From: JBARRS01 sp049644345
GTDB lineage: Bacteria > Actinomycetota > Thermoleophilia > Gaiellales > Gaiellaceae
Direction of reading: 5' to 3'
NCBI GenBank assembly: GCA_049644345.1
Contig: JBARRS010000080.1
Coordinates: forward strand, 1-5,308
DNA: 5,308 nt
Shown: positions 4,895 to 5,308 of the stretch, piece after piece
Numbering within the stretch: the first letter of the stretch is position 1
Layout of the letters: every line of letters starts with the position of its first letter
The notes under the pieces: model-generated
Databases searched by the model: none
What the model saw: the letters and a program-made list of their open reading frames with translations, nothing else
Told to the model about the DNA's origin: nothing
Program-made: the position numbers and the translations under genes

Positions 4895-5187
4895 GTGGCG
4901 TCGTACGCAAAGCCGGTGCTCGTCACGACCGAGTGGCTTGCGGATCACCTCGAGGACGCCGGCGTCGTCGTCGCCGAGGTCGACGAGAACCCTGACCTGT
5001 ACGACGAGGGTCACATCCCAGGCGCGATCAAGCTGCACTGGCGCGACGATCTCCAGGATCCGATCGAGCGCGACCTGATCGAGCGCGAGGCGTTCGAGCA
5101 GCCGATGAGCTCAAGGCGCTCTACGAGCCGAAGGGGGTCACGCCCGACACCAGAGGCGCGCCAGGAACGCCAGTCGAACGCCTAGGG
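4895..5187 (+). pseudogene. Rhodanese (thiosulfate/3-mercaptopyruvate sulfurtransferase, CysA2/SseA-like) remnant
   Basis: The first about 68 codons from GTG 4895 read as the start of a two-domain sulfurtransferase: VLVTTEWLADHLED, VVVAEVDENPDLYDEGHIPGA with the rhodanese HIPGA signature, and KLHWRDDLQDPIERD. After EAFEQ (to about 5102) the frame degenerates and stops at 5183-5185 (96 aa). In the next frame, 5104-5148 encodes DELKALYEPKGVTPD, which resembles the segment just before the active-site loop in the C-terminal domain. This is followed at once by GAPGTPVER, like the usual C-terminal end. The inactive N-terminal fold is therefore joined out of frame to two short C-terminal pieces. Most of the protein, normally about 275-285 aa, is gone, including the catalytic CRIGERS-type cysteine loop. 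No Shine-Dalgarno sequence precedes the GTG. It cannot be an active sulfurtransferase. An assembly error is a less likely explanation. Confidence 0.85.
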
Positions 5188-5242
5188 AGGAGAGGCTGCT
5201 CGCCCGGCGAATGCCGCGGGGAAGCTCCTCCTCTCCCCTGAC

Positions 5243-5268
5243 GCGGCGGCGGCTTCGGCCGCCGCCGC
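5243..5268. terminator. Strong UUCG tetraloop hairpin
   Basis: GCGGCGGCGGC (5243-5253) pairs perfectly over 11 bp with GCCGCCGCCGC (5258-5268), closing a TTCG loop in the very stable cUUCGg context. It lies between the rhodanese remnant and a possible downstream gene, where a terminator is expected. No T tract follows on either strand. Confidence 0.45.
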
Positions 5269-5272
5269 ATGT

Positions 5273-5284
5273 TGTAGGGCTACA
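5273..5284 (+). promoter_or_regulatory. TGTAG-GG-CTACA palindrome, possible -10 region
   Basis: This is a perfect 5-bp inverted repeat around GG. TAGGGC within it (5275-5280) resembles the TAGG-type -10 boxes of high-GC bacteria. It sits 8 nt before a possible ATG at 5293, which would give an almost leaderless transcript. No clear -35 is seen, because the UUCG hairpin occupies that place. Confidence 0.3.
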
Positions 5285-5292
5285 GTTGGCGC

Positions 5293-5308
5293 ATGGCGAC
5301 GCAGGTGC
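5293..5308 (+). CDS. Possible start of the next gene, truncated by window edge
   Basis: ATG 5293 begins a frame MATQV that runs off the right edge. It follows a hairpin and a -10-like palindrome, the layout of a new transcription unit. There is no Shine-Dalgarno sequence, and five codons are too few to name a product. Confidence 0.3.

Noticed and set aside
1..5308. CRISPR arrays, insertion sequences, tRNA or rRNA genes
   Set aside because: No spaced direct repeats, transposase motifs, terminal inverted repeats, cloverleaf or rRNA-like sequence were seen on either strand.

Overview
The window looks like chromosomal DNA of a high-GC Gram-positive bacterium. Codon third positions are strongly G/C, GTG starts are common, and promoter -10 boxes are of the TAnnnT type. 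A TetR/MFS drug-export pair, a CysA2/SseA-like rhodanese remnant and a long XRE-TPR regulator fit Actinomycetota, possibly Thermoleophilia (Gaiella/Solirubrobacter-like). That placement is inference; no marker gene is present.

Layout. (1) 3-656, minus: N-terminal 218 codons of an acetyl-CoA-synthetase-like enzyme, running off the left edge. (2) 657-744: divergent promoter region with stacked inverted repeats. (3) 745-2193 and 2190-2789, plus: a DHA2-type 14-helix MFS exporter overlapping by 4 nt with a TetR regulator that probably represses the pair through the 690-727 operators. (4) 2790-3282: a 493-base stretch with no credible protein gene. It is not empty. On the minus strand it has a good promoter (TTGACG-17 nt-TAAGGT), about 268 nt of dense hairpins, and a hairpin plus T5 terminator: a candidate unassigned structured RNA. 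The right part (3148-3282) is a less GC-rich regulatory spacer with a palindrome. (5) 3283-4629, plus: a 448-aa XRE helix-turn-helix protein with about nine TPR repeats, followed 21 nt later by a 39-codon ORF (4651-4770) with a perfect Shine-Dalgarno sequence. Its product has a basic N-terminus, a hydrophobic core, an AYA signal-peptidase-like site and a short polar tail. (6) 4895-5187: a rhodanese pseudogene with internal deletions. (7) 5243-5308: a very stable UUCG hairpin and the possible first codons of the next gene.

How they work together. The exporter and TetR form an ordinary self-regulated efflux operon. The most interesting part is the XRE-TPR gene with its tiny secreted-peptide-like partner. 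This is the architecture of RRNPP peptide quorum-sensing systems (Rap, Rgg, NprR, PlcR, PrgX; also ComR and AimR), which are known mainly from Firmicutes. A divergently transcribed structured RNA shares its upstream region. Whether these three parts form one circuit is a hypothesis.
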